Source: UBA8941 sp963780545
GTDB lineage: Archaea; Thermoproteota; Bathyarchaeia; TCS64
NCBI GenBank assembly: GCA_963780545.1
Contig: CAWACK010000013.1
Location: 1-64,000, forward strand
Length of the DNA: 64,000 bases
Direction of reading: 5' to 3'
The notes below the pieces were generated by a model. It saw only the letters and a list, made by a program, of their open reading frames with translations. It ran no database searches and was not told where the DNA came from. This document shows, one piece after another, positions 9,440 through 18,441 of this stretch (position 1 is its first letter; every line of letters starts with the position of its first letter). Position numbers and translations under genes: made by a program.

Positions 9440-9460
9440 TTCATCTTCTAAACCGAGAGG

Positions 9461-9785
9461 CTAACTGGTTTTTCGAGTTCCCTGAGTTTTAGCAAGATTA
9501 GTTAGGAGGCTGTTTATCTGATCTTCAAGTTCTGTAACTTTCGCCTTTAAAACCCTAATCTGAGTTTCAGGCGAAAGCTCCTCAAGCTTTGCCTCCTCAG
9601 TCACCTCATAAACCCCAACTCGCACTTTCCGAACATACCCTTTATTCTTCAGAGTCGTGAGGCAACTAGCTACTTGGTGATATGTAAATGAGCAGCTGTG
9701 AGTGATTCTGTCTGAGAGACATCGGTCTGCCGCTCGTCAAGAGTAGTTTCAATATTTTATTCTGTACAGGAGCGGTAACTCTCAT
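9461..9785 (-). pseudogene. Winged-helix regulator with coiled coil, frameshifted paralogue
   Basis: This is a paralogue of the intact regulator at 51131-51445. It starts MRVTAPVQNKILKLLLTSGR and, after one extra base near 9705, continues ITHSCSFTYHQVASCLTTLK and then a leucine-zipper-like tail (LKAKVTELEDQINSLLTNLA). Its length of 325 bases is one more than a whole number of codons. It would be a small DNA-binding protein with an N-terminal wHTH and a C-terminal dimerising helix. Confidence 0.7.
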
Positions 9786-10027
9786 GATTATCGGGTTCTA
9801 AAATATGGTATGTTCTAAAAAGGTTTTTCCCTTTGACAACTTTTATTGTTTAATATATCTGTCATATATTATTTCTAAATAAATCTTGGAAAAGTAATAA
9901 TTTTTTTGATCTTATAGATTAAATAATTAGATATTTTACCTATTTTTCAAAAGTTGCCATCGGATAGATGAATAAACATCTAATTATTCACTCATGAATT
10001 GTACATAATTGAAAAAAGTCTTACACT
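9786..10027. other. AT-rich intergenic DNA
   Basis: Likely promoter region of the minus-strand regulator. No gene was seen. Confidence 0.5.
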
Positions 10028-10036
10028 ATGCGCGCG
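10028..10036. repeat. Alternating tract at a fragment edge
   Basis: ATGCGCGCG starts the fragment at 10037-10171. Confidence 0.65.
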
Positions 10037-10171
10037 GTGACCACCGGAACCGTTCATTGATGATGGTTCTATGGAGCTGGGCCTCGGGTAGGAAGGGTAC
10101 AGGGACATTAGACTTCAAATGGTGGAGAAGTTCGGTCCAGGTACCTATCTTTACCGGGAGGATGAATGTGT
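10037..10171 (+). pseudogene. Gene fragment between two CG tracts, in-frame TAG
   Basis: One frame reads EPFIDDGSMELGLG, TAG at about 10093, then EGYRDIRLQMVEKFGPGTYL and YREDEC up to the next tract. The composition is convincingly coding and GC-rich against AT-rich surroundings. The parent gene is not in the window and I cannot name it. Confidence 0.5.
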
Positions 10172-10181
10172 CGCGCGCGCG
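10172..10181. repeat. Alternating CG tract at a fragment edge
   Basis: CGCGCGCGCG ends the preceding coding-like fragment. Another alternating stretch lies at 10353-10372. Confidence 0.7.
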
Positions 10182-10382
10182 GCGTCGTGCTCACACAAAT
10201 CTTAAAGGCGTTTTCAAGATGTTTATTTGGAGTTAACTCAACTTATTAATAATTATAACAATCAAGCATTATGCAGAAAAATCGACCGTTAGGCAACTCG
10301 ATGCATTAAGTTAAAACTCTGGATAAGGATTCCGCTAGGGTTTTTCCTTATAACGCATGTGCAACGCGCACATTGAATTATG
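10182..10382. other. Intergenic, no gene seen
   Basis: Mixed AT-rich DNA with the alternating stretch at 10353-10372. Confidence 0.4.
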
Positions 10383-10520
10383 TTAGTTGGATTTTGATAA
10401 CTGAAGCAGCTTCTTTAGACTATTTTGGAGCCAGATTGGGGGGATGTGGTACTCATGGACCCAGCCATTTCTATAGATTTTTACCCTTAGCACCCACCTG
10501 TTCCCCAATTGCGTAGCCAT
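10383..10520 (-). CDS. Small unknown protein, 45 aa
   Basis: It reads MATQLGNRWVLRVKIYRNGW then VHEYHIPPIWLQNSLKKLLQ. The three tryptophans and beta-strand-like alternation look like a real mini-protein. No family was recognised and there is no operon partner. It may be a remnant. Confidence 0.35.
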   Translation of the reverse strand: MATQLGNRWVLRVKIYRNGWVHEYHIPPIWLQNSLKKLLQLSKSN

Positions 10521-10565
10521 CTTTTACCATTACTCGTACATCCATAAATAGCGTGATTTATAAAA

Positions 10566-11834
10566 TTAAATTTGTAGTCTATATAAAATGTATGAATTTA
10601 TCGTTCTAACTATCGGTATATTAACACGGAAAGTTTGGGGGTTGAGTTTGGGGCCATTATTTCGCGCACGCACGTCTTGATCAGAGATGGCCATCTTTTG
10701 GATAAGGTTCCTTTTGAACACAGGATCATACTCGCTAATACCGCGAGCTAATTTATCCCTAAAAATATTTTTTGCTCTCAGAAACTCCGCTGTGAGTACC
10801 GCCCCGCCACCCGCACCCTTATCCATGTTATCGCTCGTAAGCATGTATGTGGCGCCGTTTCGGAACACGGGGTCCCTCCTAATGCGGCCTATAACGGGAC
10901 TGCTCCACCATATCGGGCATGCAGCTTAGGCTGAGGCATCTCGGGGTCATCCAAGACGATGATTGGCCTCTCTGGGGCTGATGGAAGCCCAAGCCCCTCA
11001 GTCCGCCTCGGAACGCGCTGAGTGTCTTCTTTAATCCCTCGACGGTGTTGGGTTTCTTCGTATCGACGTAGATGACTTCCGTGTGAATGTCCTCGACAAA
11101 TACCCTTGTACACGTTACGCCCAATTTGATCCCCGCGTCCCTGATGCCTCCGTGGGCGAGTTTGCCGAGTATCTTGTTTGTCTCCTTGACGACCTTCTCC
11201 TCCTCCCCCTCGATGTAGGGTAACACGTTCATCTCAGCGCTTTTTCGATAGGGTGAGTCGCGTTGGATTCCCTTCTCGCCTGCGCCGCTCAGGGACTGCT
11301 CAGATACGAGGTGAACCGAACGAACGCCGTAGGCATCCATTATGGGCTTTAAACTGGCTACCAGGCCGACGGTCGTGCAGTTGGGTCCGGGGCAGATGAA
11401 GCCCCCCACCCCCTCAGATTTTGCTGGTTTTTTAGGAGCTCCGCGTGGCCGCCGTTCACCTCAGGGATCAGGATTGGCACATCTGGCTCGTATCTGTAGG
11501 CTGAGGCGGTGCTTATCACGGGGATGTATTTTGCGAACTCGGGCTCCACGTCCCTCGCCACGTCGCTGGGTAGGGCGCTGAAAGCTATGTCGTAATCACT
11601 CCTGAAGATGGAATCTAGACCGAGTACCTTCATGTTAAGGACATCTTCGCTTGGAGTCTTCTTGAAGAACACGGCTTCCCGTGTGGCATCACGGTATGTG
11701 AGGCCCTCTGACCTTCTGGAGGCCGCTAGGGCGCCTATTTCGAACCATGGGTGGTCTCTGAGGGACTCGACGACGTTTTGACCGGCTGCTCCGGTTGCCC
11801 CGATTACGACGACGCTGAGTTTCTTCATATGCAT
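10566..11834 (-). pseudogene. asd: Aspartate-semialdehyde dehydrogenase, several frameshifts
   Basis: This enzyme reduces aspartyl phosphate to aspartate semialdehyde in the Lys/Thr/Met pathway. The N-terminus KLSVVVIGATGAAGQNVVES is the NADP-binding Rossmann motif. ICPGPNCTTVGLV holds the catalytic Cys, and LGLPSAPERPIIVLDDPEMP is a typical C-terminal segment. The frame changes near 11425 (a G run), near 10985 and at least once around 10890-10920, so no single frame covers the gene. The real C-terminus probably lies near AEFLRAKNIF (about 10740); the frame then passes through the alternating tract 10663-10675. Its start overlaps the TGA of aspartate kinase, so the two are translationally coupled. 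Confidence 0.85.
10663..10675. repeat. Alternating tract downstream of asd
   Basis: CGCGCACGCACGT. The bases just left of it (10641-10662) resemble the 3' end of the CdvB gene at 6801-6820 (GAGTTT and CCATTATTT shared). Confidence 0.5.
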
Positions 11835-13237
11835 CACGTGAGGAACTTCTTATAGATCGTAGCGACTGCGAGGGGCAGGTCGGCGTCTGCGACGCTGAAC
11901 CTCAGTATGTTACTGCAGTTAGGCAGGGTGGCTTGCTCGACGTTGACTCCGTGTCCCGCTAACTCATTTAGGAGTAGCGTGCGAACGTTACCCAGATTCG
12001 GGACTATTACGCTGATTGTCCCCTTAGTCCCCTCAACAAGTTTGAGATCCATTACTGACTTTGCTTCACTGAGAGCCCTAATCGCCCTATTCACGTCCTC
12101 TGACACAAAGAATAGGGTCATAAGATATCCTGAGGTAGATTGGTAAAGCACATCTACGCCGGCTTTAGCTAGTGATCCGAATACCTCGGCGTAGACTGAT
12201 GTTGGCAACGCGGATTGGACTATTTGAAGCCGTATGCATGAGAGGCCTCTCTGGAAACTCATCGCCTTGGGTTCTGCCTCAACCTGGTCGCCGTTCTCCG
12301 GGCCGATGATAGTGCCAGCAACCGAGTTGCCTAGGCTCTTGAGCTCTAATCGGATTCCCCCCTGGATGAGTGGGTCGAGTGCCTTGAAGTGAACCACTTT
12401 GGTCCTCTCCTCCCTTAGAAGCTCTGAAGCCTCAGGGTAACTGAGGTAGGGCACCAATCTGGGCTCAGGCAGCGGCCCCACTTTGAACGCTATGTCCTTA
12501 TCTTCCCTCAGTTTATATAGGAACTTCCTGTCCAGGGTTGTGATTCCGCCCTCATCTACTAACTTTATGACCCTCCTTACTCCGAGGCAGTAGGCGAGAC
12601 AAGCGGCTGTATCGTCCGACCCGCCTCTGCCCAGGATGGTTATCGAACCTGACTCACCCCTACCCGCGAAGCCCGCAACCACGGGTACGTAGCCGTCGGT
12701 CAGGCTCGGGACTAGATGCTTCTCAACCCTGAACCTAGTCTCATCGAGGTTGATGGCGGCGTCGCTGCTGTTCTCATCCGTTACGAGTATATCCTCGCCA
12801 CAGAAACACCTGTTCCTTATCCCTCTCGAACTCAGGTGAGAGGACAGGATGCGCATCCCTAGGCTTTCTCCCCTGCTGACTATGTAGGCGTACTCTGAGC
12901 CAATCAGGTCACCTTGGGGCTTCACGCGGCTCAGAGCCTCCTCCAGCACCGAACACTCTTGCCTGAGCTCCCCATCATCGGCGTCGTGTGGTAGCATGGG
13001 CAGATGATAGTTCAGCAGATTCTCGCAAAATCTGTGTGGGTTGAATGTCGGGTCCCCGCTCATCTGTTCGAAGCCTCGAATTAACCTATCTGTGGTGCCG
13101 CTAGCGGCTGAGACCACACAGACTGGCATCCAGCCATCCACAATATTCGCTTGAACCTCGTCGGTGATCTTGGTTAAATCCTCTGATGTTTTGAAAATGG
13201 AACCACCAAACTTCAGCACGATGTGTTTCATTTTCAT
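11834..13237 (-). CDS. Aspartate kinase
   Basis: The intact protein of 467 residues phosphorylates aspartate, the first step of Lys/Thr/Met synthesis. It starts with the kinase motif IVLKFGGS (residues 6-13) and contains GRGGSDDTAACLAYCLG near 205, the family ATP/aspartate site. Two ACT regulatory domains follow (about 315-385 and 395-465; e.g. ISVIVPNLGNVRTLLLNELA), implying end-product feedback. ATG 13237 is preferred because the kinase motif starts a few residues later, as usual. The TGA stop overlaps the start of asd. Confidence 0.93.
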   Translation of the reverse strand: MKMKHIVLKFGGSIFKTSEDLTKITDEVQANIVDGWMPVCVVSAASGTTDRLIRGFEQMSGDPTFNPHRFCENLLNYHLPMLPHDADDGELRQECSVLEEALSRVKPQGDLIGSEYAYIVSRGESLGMRILSSHLSSRGIRNRCFCGEDILVTDENSSDAAINLDETRFRVEKHLVPSLTDGYVPVVAGFAGRGESGSITILGRGGSDDTAACLAYCLGVRRVIKLVDEGGITTLDRKFLYKLREDKDIAFKVGPLPEPRLVPYLSYPEASELLREERTKVVHFKALDPLIQGGIRLELKSLGNSVAGTIIGPENGDQVEAEPKAMSFQRGLSCIRLQIVQSALPTSVYAEVFGSLAKAGVDVLYQSTSGYLMTLFFVSEDVNRAIRALSEAKSVMDLKLVEGTKGTISVIVPNLGNVRTLLLNELAGHGVNVEQATLPNCSNILRFSVADADLPLAVATIYKKFLT

Positions 13238-13412
13238 TTAGCCAGCAATGTATTGGATATTTTCATTTCGTGTTTACACTCTTTTAAAGTGCACTCAACG
13301 CAGCGTCTTAATGTATATCAGAGTTATGCAAAATAATACTTAAATTAGTAGAGATGTTTAATTCTAACGATTAGTTAGAATCATACATTGAGTATACTCG
13401 AGCGATGCGTGC

Positions 13413-14378
13413 TCAGGTATGGCCAGTCACTGCCCTCGGCTGATAAGGCTCCTCCATATACCTCACGTCACCCGACGTCAACCGCACATCCAGCGAACCA
13501 ACAGCCTCCTCGATGTGCTCAACCCTCGTCGCACCAATAATCGGCGCAGTGACCCCTTTATGGAGGTGCCAAGCCAGCGCAACCTGAGCCGGCGTCACAC
13601 CCATGTTCCCAGCCAACTCAACGACCCTCTCCAAGACATCGAAGTCCCCTGGGCGGAAGAACCGCTCACGGAGCAGAGACTCCGACCTATACCTGACGCC
13701 CTCAGGGTTATCCCCACGCCTATACTTCCCCGTGAGAAACCCCCGAGCTAGTGGGCTGTAGGGGATCAATGAGACCTGCTGATCCTTACACAGAGGCATC
13801 ATCTCCCTCTCCTCCTCCCTATAGCAGAGATTGTAGTGGTTCTGCATGCTCTCGAAGCGAGCGTAGCCCAGCTTGTCACTGGTCCACAGGGCCTCAGCCA
13901 TCTGCCAAGCCCACATGCTCGACGCCCCGAGGTAGTTGACCTTCCCGGCGTGGATCAGATCATTTAGAGTCGACAGGGTCTCCTCAATAGGCGTCGAGTA
14001 GTCCCACCGGTGTATCTGGTAGAGGTCAATGTAATCGGTCCGCAGGCGGCGTAGCGATCCATCGATCTGCCTCCTGAGGTGCAGTCTGGAGAGTCCACGC
14101 TCGTTGGGCCCATCACCCACCTCAAAATAGACCTTAGAGGCCAGTATCACGTCGGGTCTACGGTACTCCAGGACCTCGCCGAGGATTTCCTCTGAGCGTC
14201 CCTTCGAGTAGCTGTTCGCGGTGTCGAAGAAGTTCACCCCGAGGTCTAGGGCCCTCTCGATGATGGGCTTAGCCTTATCGATCTCGATCATCCACTCGCT
14301 CTGGTTCCCGAAGCCCCAGCAGCCAAGGCAAATCCTGGACACCTTCATCCCGGTTCTTCCCAGCCTAACATACTCCAT
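13413..14378 (-). CDS. Aldo/keto reductase
   Basis: The protein has 321 residues, normal for the family, and is an NADPH-dependent TIM-barrel oxidoreductase. The catalytic tetrad is visible: Asp and Tyr in FFDTANSYSKG (about residues 50-60), Lys in VILASKVYF (near 82) and His in IDLYQIHRWD (near 124). The nucleotide-binding end is GVTAPIIGATRVEHIEEAV. The substrate cannot be told from sequence. It is monocistronic, with a TGA stop. Confidence 0.92.
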   Translation of the reverse strand: MEYVRLGRTGMKVSRICLGCWGFGNQSEWMIEIDKAKPIIERALDLGVNFFDTANSYSKGRSEEILGEVLEYRRPDVILASKVYFEVGDGPNERGLSRLHLRRQIDGSLRRLRTDYIDLYQIHRWDYSTPIEETLSTLNDLIHAGKVNYLGASSMWAWQMAEALWTSDKLGYARFESMQNHYNLCYREEEREMMPLCKDQQVSLIPYSPLARGFLTGKYRRGDNPEGVRYRSESLLRERFFRPGDFDVLERVVELAGNMGVTPAQVALAWHLHKGVTAPIIGATRVEHIEEAVGSLDVRLTSGDVRYMEEPYQPRAVTGHT

Positions 14379-14536
14379 GGGTTAATCATCGACCGAGTGC
14401 CTAAAAAGACCAGACGTGAATTCACATTCACATGCAAAATTAGAAGGCATGTGAGCCCATCGTGTACACGCGTGTTTATCGCCATCTCCTCTTCCCCGAC
14501 CTAACCTTTTTCTTCGAGGTGAAGACATAAAGTGGC

Positions 14537-14770
14537 GTGAGGTTCACTAAGGCTTTCCTACTAACCACATGGCTCTACAGCCTGCTCCTCTGGTTCTACA
14601 TAGTCATGAGGATAACGATCAACAGAGTCCATCTGTTTAATCCATTCATCGAAGGGATACCATACCTCACCTTCTTCAGCCTAGGCATGATCTCCTTCGC
14701 TCTGAGCTTCTTCTGCCTCCTCGAATACCTAGCAACATGGAGCCTGCCTGGAGAGGGTAACAAGAATTAA
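14537..14770 (+). CDS. Small two-helix membrane protein, 77 aa
   Basis: It starts at GTG and stops at TAA. There are two transmembrane helices (about 8-25 and 44-66) joined by a polar loop with MRITINRVHLFNPFIEG. The family is not recognised. A truncated copy of its C-terminus lies between alternating tracts at 17104-17180. An ACACGCGTGT tract sits 60 bases upstream at 14464-14474. Confidence 0.55.
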   Translation: MRFTKAFLLTTWLYSLLLWFYIVMRITINRVHLFNPFIEGIPYLTFFSLGMISFALSFFCLLEYLATWSLPGEGNKN

Positions 14771-14878
14771 AATCGAACAGGCTATTGATTAGTCTAATCT
14801 ACACGCATGTGAGTTGGGCCAATGAAAAAGAGGATTATTTAACGCTGATCTACGCGCGAGCGAAATAAGATTTTGAAA

Positions 14879-14954
14879 TGGAGCCGGGCGAAGGATTCGA
14901 ACCTCCTTAAAGCTGCTCTGCAGGCAGCCGCCTAAGCCACTCAGCCAACCCGGC
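14879..14954 (-). tRNA. tRNA-Cys (GCA), CCA encoded
   Basis: On the minus strand: acceptor GCCGGGT pairs fully with GCCCGGC (one G-U); D stem GC(U)/(G)GC; anticodon stem GCTGC/GCAGC with loop CTGCAGA giving anticodon GCA after U33; five-base variable loop; T stem GGAGG/CCTTC with loop TTCGAAT; discriminator U. The body is 73 nt (14882-14954), followed by CCA at 14879-14881. No intron is seen. Confidence 0.95.
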
Positions 14955-15020
14955 CCATGCCGATTAAACGAATTTACATCCGATTTATACGGTTTGCGTA
15001 GCCTAAATCCACCATTACTC

Positions 15021-15030
15021 TGCGCGCGCG
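15021..15030. repeat. Alternating CG tract truncating a transposase
   Basis: TGCGCGCGCG is the exact left edge of the transposase remnant that follows. Confidence 0.75.
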
Positions 15031-15298
15031 AGCTAGGAGGACTCTCCGGGTGGGCAGAGACTTCGTGGCCAAGGGCTTTAAGAGGATCGTGAGACCCTTC
15101 AGGAAGTGGTGGAGCATATAGCGGCTCTTTGGACGGGCGAAGGATTGGCTGCCCCTGGACTGCCTCCGGGTCAGGAGCATGGCCCAGGCAGCGATCCACG
15201 TCTCCCTGAGCCTGATCTCGATGCTGGCGGTGACGGCGACGGCAGTGAGGCTGGGGGTGCCTCGTCTGGTCAGGCGTATCAAGCGGTTCGTTGAGTGA
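15031..15298 (+). pseudogene. Transposase C-terminal remnant (DDE, IS4/IS5-like)
   Basis: Reading from the tract: ARRTLRVGRDFVAKGFKRIV, RPFRKWWSI, an in-frame TAG at about 15118, then RLFGRAKDWLPLDCLRVRS and a hydrophobic end IHVSLSLISMLAVTATAVRL. The RLFGRAK...L..LRVRS..AIHV..SL pattern is the C-terminal part of DDE transposases (family knowledge). The catalytic N-terminal two thirds are missing, cut at the CG tract. No terminal inverted repeats were found. Confidence 0.65.
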
Positions 15299-15543
15299 GT
15301 TCCGGTGGCCGACTAGGGTGAGGGTTGCCCAAGGCGCCCATCGCTTCGATTGGTCGTTTCTGGTATCTGTCGGTTTCTCGGCGGATGTTTCGTGTGATGC
15401 GGGTTTGGCATTTCCTCGTTTGGATTATGTTGAGGCGTTCAGGTGGTCCTAAAATACGATTTTCTAAACAAGCAAACGCGCGATCGTATTTTTGAGTCTA
15501 GAGATGTAAAACCAGGGAACAGAGAGAATCCCCCTAAATAATG
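15299..15543. other. Intergenic, possible insertion-sequence end
   Basis: GC-rich DNA after the transposase stop changes to AT-rich at about 15450. A CGCGCGATCG stretch lies at 15478-15487. No gene was seen. Confidence 0.4.
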
Positions 15544-15552
15544 CTTAAAAAG

Positions 15553-15602
15553 CGTTCCATTTATCGTTCCAAATCGTTCCAAAAGCGTTCCAAATCGTTC
15601 CG
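15553..15602 (+). promoter_or_regulatory. Phased CGTTCC direct-repeat array
   Basis: Five CGTTCC copies have G positions 15554, 15566, 15576, 15587 and 15597 (spacings 12, 10, 11, 10), about one helical turn each. The same five-step pattern with identical spacings precedes the paralogous start at 54209. A likely regulator-binding array upstream of the secreted-protein gene. Confidence 0.55.
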
Positions 15603-15643
15603 TCGGGTTCCTCAAATAAGAATCCCCAACACACATAAGAGAC

Positions 15644-16969
15644 GTGAAAAACGCGATGAACGGAAAAATGATAATAATCGGAGTGGTCGCGGCACTCCTT
15701 CTAATCCCCGCGATGCCAAGCGCATTCGCGGCCGGAACCATAACAATCGGGACAAGCTCAAAGATACTACAAACCTGGAGACTCCGTTACACTTAGCGGG
15801 ACAACATCGGCAACAACGGTCTCCGTATCCGTTAACGATACCCAGGGAACAGTATACCCCGTGACCCAGGTAACAGCATTCCGGCGGCAAATACACGGCC
15901 AGCTTCACGCTGGCGTCGGACGCATACATCGGAGTCTACAGGGCGAAGGCAAACGATGGCACCAACAAGGCGACCACAACATTCACGGTCAGCGACATCA
16001 CGCCCACGGATTTGGCGAACAACATGATTAAGCTAGCCCAGGACTCTCAGGCACGGACAGAGAAACTCTTCACCCAGCTAAAGGCCCAGGGCGTGACCCT
16101 GCTGCCGGCGGCCCAGAAGCACTACGATAAGGGGGACAGCGGCGCTGAGCAACGCCACCACGCTCCTCAGCCAGAGCCACCCCTGGGAGGCTTTGGCGGC
16201 GGCGCGCATCTCGATGATCCACTTCAGGGACGCTATATGGGCCGCGTGGGGAGCGCCAAGGTGGATAAGGTTGAGACGCAGACCGTGGACAGCGTGAACG
16301 CCACGATTCAGCGTGGACAAAACGTCGTCCAGAAGCTCAACGTGACCATAGTGAAGCTCGCCGCGGATGGCAAGGACGTCACCTCGGCAAGGCGGACCTC
16401 AAGGACGCGGAGACGCAGCTAGCCGCTGCTACCGCCTCAGTGAAGGCAAACGATTTGGCTGGAGCTGGGAAGCAGGTCGACGCCGCGAAGGCTGACCTGC
16501 AGAAAGTCATAGTGGACCTGAAGCCGTTAGCATCCAGTTTAGCGCATGATGGTATACTCAAGTTCCTGAATGCGGCTGAGGCTAGGGTTGATGTCCTCGA
16601 GGCGAAGCTGAAGACGCTGAGGAACGTGAACAACGCGGTTAGGGTTGACGCTGCGATTGGTGAGGCTTGAGTTGGCTAAGGTTAAGATAAGCGACGCTGA
16701 GGGGCTTCATGTCGAATGGTAGGGACCTAGCGGCTCTCGCTGCCCTCGGTGAGGCTCGCAGGGACGTCAACTTAGGCATCGCTAACGTGGAGGCGGCTGG
16801 GGCTTCGGGCAGTTTGGGTAAGATTAACGTGCTTGAGGCGAAGATTCAGTTCCTGCAGAGGACGGAGGCGCAGATGCAGAAGTGGGGTATGAATACGACG
16901 GCGATTCAGTCTCAGATTGACGCACTGCAGGCTCAGCTAGCACAGGCACAGCAGACAACAACACCCTAA
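15644..16969 (+). pseudogene. Secreted/surface coiled-coil protein, many frameshifts
   Basis: GTG 15644 (or ATG 15656) begins a signal peptide (IIIGVVAALLLIPAMPSAFA) followed by a beta-rich Ig-like segment (YYKPGDSVTLSGTTSATTVS) and a long helical region (TDLANNMIKLAQDSQARTEK, AKADLQKVIVDLKPLASSLA) ending IQSQIDALQAQLAQAQQ. At least five frame changes (about 15760, 15893, 16147, 16395 and 16672) split about 440 codons. The high GC and consistent residue style across frames suggest one gene with indels. A copy of its promoter and signal peptide is at 54117-54303 and a copy of its C-terminus at 18442-18524. Confidence 0.65.
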
Positions 16970-17093
16970 ACATCTCAGGTGAGAGTTAAATTATTTAATA
17001 GTAAATAGACTCTAAGCGCTTATCCTCATAACTAAGGCGCGCACTATCGTCGATTCTGGGTCCAGGAAGGGTTACTGAACTTGATTTAGCGAC

Positions 17094-17103
17094 CGCGCGT
17101 GCG
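17094..17103. repeat. Alternating tract at a fragment edge
   Basis: CGCGCGTGCG marks the left end of homology to the 14537 gene. Confidence 0.7.
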
Positions 17104-17180
17104 ATTTACCTCACTCTGAGCTTCATCTGCCTCTTCAATATATCTGGCAGTTTGGGGAATACTGGGAGAGAGTAGAACAA
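17104..17180 (+). pseudogene. C-terminal fragment of a paralogue of the 14537 gene
   Basis: It reads IYLTLSFICLF, matching ISFALSFFCLL of the 77-residue membrane protein, followed by a diverged tail aligned to LPGEGNKN with a small indel. The next tract is at 17212-17222. Confidence 0.55.
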
Positions 17181-17211
17181 ATTAAAAAAGCGAAACCATT
17201 GCGGGTATCAT

Positions 17212-17222
17212 CGCGTGCGTGC
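17212..17222. repeat. Alternating tract
   Basis: CGCGTGCGTGC lies shortly after the fragment of the small membrane protein gene. Confidence 0.65.
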
Positions 17223-17334
17223 TGAGCGTGGAGTTAATTCATCACTCGATCCATCGGCAGTGTGAAAAATCGAAGAGCCACACTTGCGTTGAGGTTCTGT
17301 CCATTGACGCATACGTGTGATACTTCTTGGTTAT

Positions 17335-18305
17335 CTATTTGTTTCTGGTTTGGGCGAATGTGATATCTGGAATGGAGGTTGGCAGTATTTCCGGCATAAC
17401 TAGTGACTCGCAGATGTATTCAAGGAAATTTTGGCTCGTCATCAAGAAGGGATACACCTTATTCCTTGAGTTTACACCGAGTACGACTCTGCCACTCTGT
17501 ATCCTGGAGTCGCCGCCTGGAAAGGGTCTGAAGCTGATCGTTGACTTCGAGGCTCTCTGAGTCATATGAACTCCATCTTTGAAGAACTTGTAAAACAGCT
17601 CATCAGTCCTATCCCCAATTTGCTTGTAAACTAGGGTCCTCCTTATGGCGTCCTCGATTGTACAGTCATGTCCGAGGAAGCGCTTTACGTTATCATAGTC
17701 ATCGTTTGTAAGCCTAGTTGACTTTATCGTATCCTCCCCAATCGGCTTAACATCGTAGTCTGAAACGCTGAAGTGCTCAGACTCCACAAGTAGTTTAACT
17801 TCATTATTCATTTCCAACTCATCAATAAGCACCCTAAATTTATGGCAATAACCCTCAGTGTCTCGAATGTCTATGTCGTTTACAAAAACAGCGCATACAT
17901 TATCGATTATGATGCTGAACTCCACGCCCGGAGGATAAATCTCCTTCACCCTGTCAGAGAATCTTTTAATTTGGTAGATCACGAGAAGCTCCCCGAGGCC
18001 AACATCGAAGGAGAGGTGTCTCGGGTCTTCTTTTCTAGGGCTGCATGATACCCAGGTCCAAGGTCAAGGAACATCGGTAAAACCATGTTCTTTCGGATCG
18101 CTGAATTGAATGCCTCGACCATCTGTTTCTGATAGGGTGTGGTCTGTTTTCTACTCAGATAGCAGAAGTCGTGGGAAAGATAAGTGTCGAATAGCCTTTC
18201 TGGTAAATTTGAGACCGTGTGAGATGCTATTTGTCTCCTATTTCTTATTGTCTCCATGACTTGCCTTATATATTGTATCAGATTTGACTTATCGACTTTA
18301 TTCAA
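17335..18305 (-). pseudogene. Possible isocyanide synthase-like (DIT1/PvcA) protein, frameshifted
   Basis: Two frames join near 18005 into about 320 residues. The first part ends MFLDLGPGYHAALEKKTRD; the second begins DVGLGELLVIYQIKRFSDRV and continues KEIYPPGVEFSIIIDNVCAV. The order PD(V)GLGEL...IYPPG.....I.D resembles the DIT1/PvcA family, which makes isonitriles from amino acids. The resemblance is weak and catalytic residues were not confirmed. The stop is TAG at 17335; reading through would add about 27 codons before TGA-TGA. No oxygenase partner is adjacent. It could be another Rossmann-like family. Confidence 0.4.
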
Positions 18306-18431
18306 TTCAATTCACGTTTCCCGTTTTTTACTTAAATCAAGATGAGTATTTTTATATGTTCTATTTAAGTTATCTCATTTTTCAGTACGTATGTATGCCT
18401 GTTTGTTAATGTTTGTTTGTAGGTTATTTTT
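18306..18431. other. AT-rich promoter region
   Basis: Upstream of the minus-strand gene ending at 18305. No gene was seen. Confidence 0.4.
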
Positions 18432-18441
18432 CGCGCGCGCG
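18432..18441. repeat. Alternating CG tract at a fragment edge
   Basis: CGCGCGCGCG lies directly before the surface-protein C-terminal fragment. Confidence 0.75.

Larger units (their letters stand above)
16970..17334. other. Intergenic mosaic
   Basis: It contains tracts at 17038-17044, 17094-17103 and 17212-17222 and one gene fragment. The DNA left of the isocyanide-synthase-like gene (17250-17334) would be open if the TAG at 17335 were read through. Confidence 0.5.

Noticed and set aside
10566..10662. C-terminal tail of asd beyond the alternating tract
   Set aside because: The enzyme family ends before this point and the sequence changes character at the tract, so it is not considered native.
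15553..15602. CRISPR or attC-like origin for the CGTTCC repeats
   Set aside because: The units are only 6 bp with 4-6 bp gaps; helical phasing upstream of a start fits an operator better.
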